A DNA stretch of 64,000 nt from positions 5,631 to 69,630 of the forward strand of contig SMOI01000175.1 in assembly GCA_008000375.1 (NCBI GenBank), read 5' to 3'. A program made the position numbers and the translations under genes. Below the pieces are notes generated by a model. The model saw only the letters and a list, made by a program, of their open reading frames with translations, searched no databases and was not told the DNA's origin. Below are positions 59,521 through 64,000 of this stretch, piece after piece; the stretch's first letter is position 1, and every line of letters starts with the position of its first letter. The DNA comes from Poteriospumella lacustris (lineage: Eukaryota > Sar > Chrysophyceae > Chromulinales > Dinobryaceae).

Positions 59521-61539
59521 TCACAGAAACTTGTCAGCCATCGCTGGGGTCAATTCACTATCGACGATCGGAAGAACTCGTTGGAAGGAACTGGTGGGGT
59601 CATCTTTCTTGGCAAAGGTGTATTTAATCCATGCGCTTTCCCAGGGACTCTCGACCTCCCCAAACGACGTTGACTGAAGGGTAATGATCCACAGATTCTG
59701 CAGCCGCAGTAGCGTATCGACCATCATCTCCGGATGAGGCAAGTCGAAATTATTCCAAATTGGCAATGCCAAACGAGACACCTTCGGTAAACCCATCATT
59801 AAGCGTTGTACCAAGGCAAATGTCCACGACAAGTCGAACTGTGTATACGATCGAATGATCAGTGGATCCAAACGAAGCATTCGCAACTGAGGAAAGCGTA
59901 ACACGGTTCCTGCACCAAACAAGCGCAATATGTCGCCACTTCTCCATGCACCATACGACAATCGTATCTTGAGCAATCGTTGTAACCGATGGACAGGAAA
60001 GACATGATCTTCAAAGCCCAGTGTTTGACGAGGGGCGACGAGTACTAACGTTTTCAACGATGTGGTCAATACACTCTCCATCGGTAGAGTATCGGTAACC
60101 GGCGCCTCGGCTGTCGTGACGGCAGTGGTCTCAACGGTATCCGTATCTTGATTACCAAGTCTTGCATCGCCCAAGAGATAGTTCGCAAAGAGCGGTACGT
60201 TTTCCAATTGTAGCGACTGCAGAGTTAAGCGATACGTTGCCACCTTCGCAAAGAAATGCTTGAGTTGGGATTGCACGGCAACATTGATGTTCGTGGATTG
60301 ATCTAACAACTGGAAATGGAAATCGGTGAGCAATCGACAACATTCCGGAATCTCCAGCAACAGGCGACCGATCACTTTATCCGCCGGTGTCCAATCACTG
60401 GTAACGATCGCTATGGAGGTCACCGCATGAAAACTGTGCAACAATAGGCCATCGTACGCAAATCCTCGTTGTCGACGGAAGATGCCAGAGCTGTCGTTGA
60501 AATCAAACTGTAGACAACGAAGGACCGGGCTCGTTGCCACACCAATGCTCGGAATGATCGCTTCCAACTGCTCCGGATACAACACCATCGCGGATCCACC
60601 GAAGTACATACCAAGTGTCTGCAATTGTGGGGTGAGGTATGTGATCAATTTCACCGAGAAGATGTCTGTGCACCGGATTTCACGCATATGTGGAAGAGAT
60701 CGGGTGGAAACACATTCCATGAAGGCACGCTCGACAGACACAGTGAAGTCACTGCTGTTCATGTGGACCAACCGTTCTTTATCACGTGAAATAAAACCCA
60801 GCGAATCATAGGGGCAATCACGAGTGATGGAGAAACATTCCAACGTGGAGAAATGATGCGTTAGAAAGAACTCTTTGAAGGCATCCGGTGCCAGCCACTG
60901 GCAAGTGAACCGCTTCAACGTTGAGCTGTAGACCTTTGCTAGAAGATCGATCTCGTTCGCCGCAAAGCTATAGAAATCGAGATGTAACTCTTCCAGACTG
61001 GGAAGGGCTTGTGTCAAGGCTGGCAACAGAGAATTGTTGAAAACCGTCGATGCACTGTGTTTCAGGTACAGGGTCAATCGCTTCGTATTGCGACCTCGTT
61101 GGCATTGCTCCATCGCAGACAGTACTTCCAAGACTTGCCCAACAAAGTCAGGATACACAAATCGCGCCGTTTGCTCAATCGAAAACGACGACATGCTGAA
61201 TGAAGACATCATCAGCTGCTTCAAGCTGGCGAGTGGTAAGCAGTCGTACAGCGACAAATGCTGACAAACTAAATTGCGAGCCTCAAACCAACGTGACATT
61301 GCATCTAGATAACTGGCATTTCGACTGGCTGCGACAGTCAAATTTACTCCACCGTGCTTGATAATGACTTGATTGGAGTCCTCATGTCGATTGGCAACCG
61401 AGGTAAGCGCCGCACGAAATGCGTTTCGGGCTGATTTGTTGCATAAGGCACCATCCAAGATCACTAAATCCTGTAGATCAATCCAATCCAGAAACACTGC
61501 GCATAAAATATCATCATGTAGATCAAACAGGCAACTCAT
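59521..61539 (-). CDS. F-box/LRR-like protein
   Basis: 672 aa, single exon. The N-terminus (DLHDDILCAVFLDWIDLQDL followed by VILDGALCNKSARNAF) has the helix pattern of an F-box, which links substrates to SCF ubiquitin ligases. The rest is an irregular series of leucine-rich units, for example LPSLEELHLDFYSFA, LQTLGMYFGGSAM, LQSLQLENVPLFAN and LRMLRLDPLIIRSY, as in LRR substrate-recognition domains. No catalytic motif. The gene lies divergent from the last gene (494 nt). The F-box is degenerate, so a plain LRR protein is an alternative. Confidence 0.7.
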   Translation of the reverse strand: MSCLFDLHDDILCAVFLDWIDLQDLVILDGALCNKSARNAFRAALTSVANRHEDSNQVIIKHGGVNLTVAASRNASYLDAMSRWFEARNLVCQHLSLYDCLPLASLKQLMMSSFSMSSFSIEQTARFVYPDFVGQVLEVLSAMEQCQRGRNTKRLTLYLKHSASTVFNNSLLPALTQALPSLEELHLDFYSFAANEIDLLAKVYSSTLKRFTCQWLAPDAFKEFFLTHHFSTLECFSITRDCPYDSLGFISRDKERLVHMNSSDFTVSVERAFMECVSTRSLPHMREIRCTDIFSVKLITYLTPQLQTLGMYFGGSAMVLYPEQLEAIIPSIGVATSPVLRCLQFDFNDSSGIFRRQRGFAYDGLLLHSFHAVTSIAIVTSDWTPADKVIGRLLLEIPECCRLLTDFHFQLLDQSTNINVAVQSQLKHFFAKVATYRLTLQSLQLENVPLFANYLLGDARLGNQDTDTVETTAVTTAEAPVTDTLPMESVLTTSLKTLVLVAPRQTLGFEDHVFPVHRLQRLLKIRLSYGAWRSGDILRLFGAGTVLRFPQLRMLRLDPLIIRSYTQFDLSWTFALVQRLMMGLPKVSRLALPIWNNFDLPHPEMMVDTLLRLQNLWIITLQSTSFGEVESPWESAWIKYTFAKKDDPTSSFQRVLPIVDSELTPAMADKFL

Positions 61540-62033
61540 GGTGGTTGTAGATCACCCGACTCGAACAAGCAATGGCAATTCGTTTACCACACACGAAATT
61601 TGCGCTTCTATCCCCCACCCTTTTCTCTCTGTGGTAGTTCAGATAAGGCTATCATCCACAACTTCCTTATTGGTTGTTTCTCCAAGCACCGTAGTGATAT
61701 AATATCGAGACCCTAATAGTTGACAGGTTGATTGTTGAATGAAAGCACGACGACGACGACGACGAAGAGAGGTCCCCAGTCTCTCTCTCTTTGATTCTTA
61801 TCTGCGTTTTTCAACAACAAGCTTAGCTTATCGAACTTATAGATACGTGAATGAACTAGATTACATCGGTAGATCTATCTCTGTCCAACAACATCACGAA
61901 AGATCACACAAAGAGAATACACACGTGACAGTCGCGAACGGACCCCCGAAGTTTCGAATAGCAGTGTGATTCAATTTCAACCCATGAGAGAAACCTGTAT
62001 CTGTATGAATTTCTAAAGAAGGGGAGTATCTAC
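61540..62033. other. Divergent promoter region (F-box-like / last gene)
   Basis: 494-nt gap with a GAC triplet run at about 61746-61766. The shared GTCAGG motif is not found. No gene seen. Confidence 0.45.
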
Positions 62034-64000
62034 ATGTTTCATCTGACAGGGAAAAAGTCAGCCTCCCAACTATGGTCGTTCTGTGGGCGATGCAATGGTG
62101 TTCAAATCCGCCATACCAGCTTTCGCAAGCCCAAAGCGCCGACAAACACCACACAAAACACATCAGCAAAATATGCCCCACCGAAGCAAAATATGAAATC
62201 TATCAGTCGACAGGAGCTGCCGAAGATGTTGAAGCCCCCAAAAATTCAACTGGCGAAGACAAAACCGTCGTCGAATGAGGAATTGACACGGCTGCTTCGT
62301 ACTGTCAAAACCATTGAGTTTCCGGTGCATGATCTGAACGCCTTGTCCCAGCAAGTTCAACAAGTTGTCACCGATCTCATGCAGCATACCACCAGTGTTG
62401 ATGCAATGAAGCACACGAGCGCTCTCATCGACGACATTTTTCTGAAAACCAGTTTTGCGTCCCGGAACGCCCCCCTCTACAATCATCTTGTCAAAGACAT
62501 CATCCTCACGCAGATGCTTACACGGATACAATGTTCAAACAGCAACGTTCTTCCGTCTCTGGTTATCAGTGAAACCTTGGGTCGATGCGCTGCGATGAAT
62601 ATCAAGAAACATATCGCGACGGACTTGACCTTGAAGGCGACGCTGCTTGATGCATTTGAGGGTTTGTTGACCGCTACTCTTCGTGATATGGCACGTAAGC
62701 AAACCATATCTAGTGTTCCATTTCACAGTGTTTTGGCACTACTGAGAAGCTGTGGCCTGTGTGTCGAAGACCTCTCCCGAAGGCACATCGGTTACCTGCA
62801 GCGTTTGTCTACCATCGCTATGGACGATCCGGCATTGAAAATATCGACCTGTTGCGCTGTGACTTCGTCGTTTGCTGAGATGAAAGTAAATCTTCGTGCA
62901 CATGCCGTCATGGATCAGATGGCACATGACTGGGCGATGAAAGCCATGCACGATATACAACGAACAGAGTTTCCATCAGTAGAAGCGATCGAAGTACAAG
63001 CGAAACTTGTCAACGACCTCTTATTGTCACTGCATAAAATGGAACTACGCGTCAAAGCATCCCAGAAACCATCGTACCAGCTTGTTGCAGTACCCGCGAA
63101 GTGTTCGCCATTGATACAAGAGATACCGCTGACGTTGGCAAAGCTGTTGCCCTTCGTCTCTGCTACGACCTGTTTCTCTCTCATCCACCGGTAACGCCTC
63201 GCATCCCATCGACTGTCCTTTCCGCCTGATTCATTCCATTTCTTATCGTAATTCCTCCTCGCTTGTGTGCTCTTGCTCTATAACCCTTCGTAGACTCGGT
63301 TTGTTGCGCATGCAGTGGTCCGGATTGTCCGAAACCTTCCAATCGACATTATTGATGGCCTTCTTGGCGCATGACTGGGTAACGTTGCATCCCATCCAAC
63401 TAAAGGACGCCTTGAACGGACTCGTTTTGATGAATGTACCCTGGTTCATGCTCACCAATGGTACTGTCCGAGCAGAAGCCTTCTGGGGGCATGCCCAACG
63501 TTGCATGGACGCGTTGCAGAACACCACCGACCCATCGATTCAAGAAGCCAACGCGGTGTTCTTCATGTCCTTTGTCACATTTTTACAGCAAATGGGATGT
63601 CGATGGAAAACCCACTTACCCATCGCCATCCAACGAACCTTGATGGCGTCGTTGGTACACGCGGAACCTAGTTTGACCGTAGACAATTTCCAAGACCTGC
63701 TGCATCTGTACGTCTTCTTCTGCTGCATACCCATCCCATGGGGAGTTTCGCTTTGTTTTGACATGATTTTCTTCTTGTTGTGGTTGTGTTTGAAACGTTC
63801 AGGTTTGATGGGATGGGCGTCCCACTGGTCCAAGCCGCCAATAACAGTCGCATCGTACGCGATGCGATCAGACGATTGATTGAACGTTGTGGGCAAGAAT
63901 TTGACAGTGAGGACGGCGCCTTAGAGTTCTTTCAATATCTGGCGAACACAAAGACATCCTGGACAAAGGTACCCATCAGTTGGCAATGCGTATTGTTTGA
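62034..64000 (+). CDS. Hypothetical, probably mitochondrial helical protein (runs off window)
   Basis: Three exons seen: 62034-63190, 63294-63707, and 63803 to the window edge, with introns of 103 and 95 nt; frame is kept at both joins (IHR/LGLLRMQW and LLHL/FDGMGVPLV). At least 589 residues; the 3' end is outside, or a further donor (AAG/GTACCC at about 63970) lies near the edge. The N-terminus (MFHLTGKKSASQLWSFCGRC, then IRHTSFRKPK) is basic and could target mitochondria. The body is a run of amphipathic helices resembling helical-repeat RNA-binding proteins, but no PPR, FAST or TPR signature is clear. Confidence 0.65.

Overview
This window is nuclear DNA of a gene-dense eukaryote, most likely a protist or alga. 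I count about 27 protein genes in 64 kb, roughly one per 2.3 kb. Twenty-two coding introns have GT-AG borders and reading-frame support; they run from 61 to 103 nt, apart from one of 212 nt that carries a microsatellite. Typical eukaryotic families are present: RPB5, TRAPPC2, glucosidase II beta, NCA2, TCAIM, sirtuin, R2R3-MYB, F-box/JmjC, inositol-polyphosphate 5-phosphatase, MFSD1, TMCO4. Many proteins carry long Ser/Ala/Gln/Asp-rich disordered segments encoded by CAG/GAC/TCG-type repeats. I saw no bacterial operon, CRISPR array, transposon or convincing tRNA. The coiled-coil plus PAS/LOV-like protein would fit a stramenopile, but no single feature fixes the lineage and I do not name a species.

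Layout. 0-10 kb: glucosidase II beta (+), an ADP-ribosylglycohydrolase relative (-), a disordered acidic protein (+), a coiled-coil/CxxC protein (-) and a small membrane protein (-). 10-28 kb: giant NCA2 (+), peptide deformylase (-), SIRT4-type sirtuin (+), two-PAS protein (-), TMCO4/DUF726 protein (+), membrane-anchored alpha/beta-hydrolase-like protein (-). 28-41 kb: cytochrome P450 (+), F-box/JmjC protein (-), a possibly decaying gene with a GDSGS motif (+), TCAIM (-), UbiB kinase (+), inward-rectifier-like channel (+). 41-50 kb: a poorly coding stretch with a few small ORFs, a two-RRM protein (+), 3 kb of pyrimidine-rich non-coding DNA, and a histidine-rich multipass membrane protein (+). 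50-64 kb: R2R3-MYB (-), RPB5 (+), TRAPPC2 (-), 5-phosphatase with C2 domain (+), MFSD1-like transporter (+), F-box/LRR-like protein (-), and an unknown, possibly mitochondrial gene (+) that runs off the edge.

Neighbouring genes alternate strand almost throughout, so most promoters are shared between divergent pairs. Several products point to mitochondria: NCA2, a SIRT4-like sirtuin, peptide deformylase, TCAIM and a UbiB kinase. A short motif, GTCAGG(G/C)CC(C)TC, lies in four divergent promoters; three of these serve such genes. Other points worth a second look are a Kir-like channel whose TIGYG filter reads TFGFS and whose cytoplasmic domain is split by about 380 disordered residues, a PAS domain with a LOV-like CxFLQG loop, and two hydrolase-fold proteins in which the nucleophile serine is replaced.

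CDS spans include introns; exon borders are given in the entries. Starts were placed at ATG codons. Borders were inferred by eye from splice consensus and frame continuity, without transcript data.
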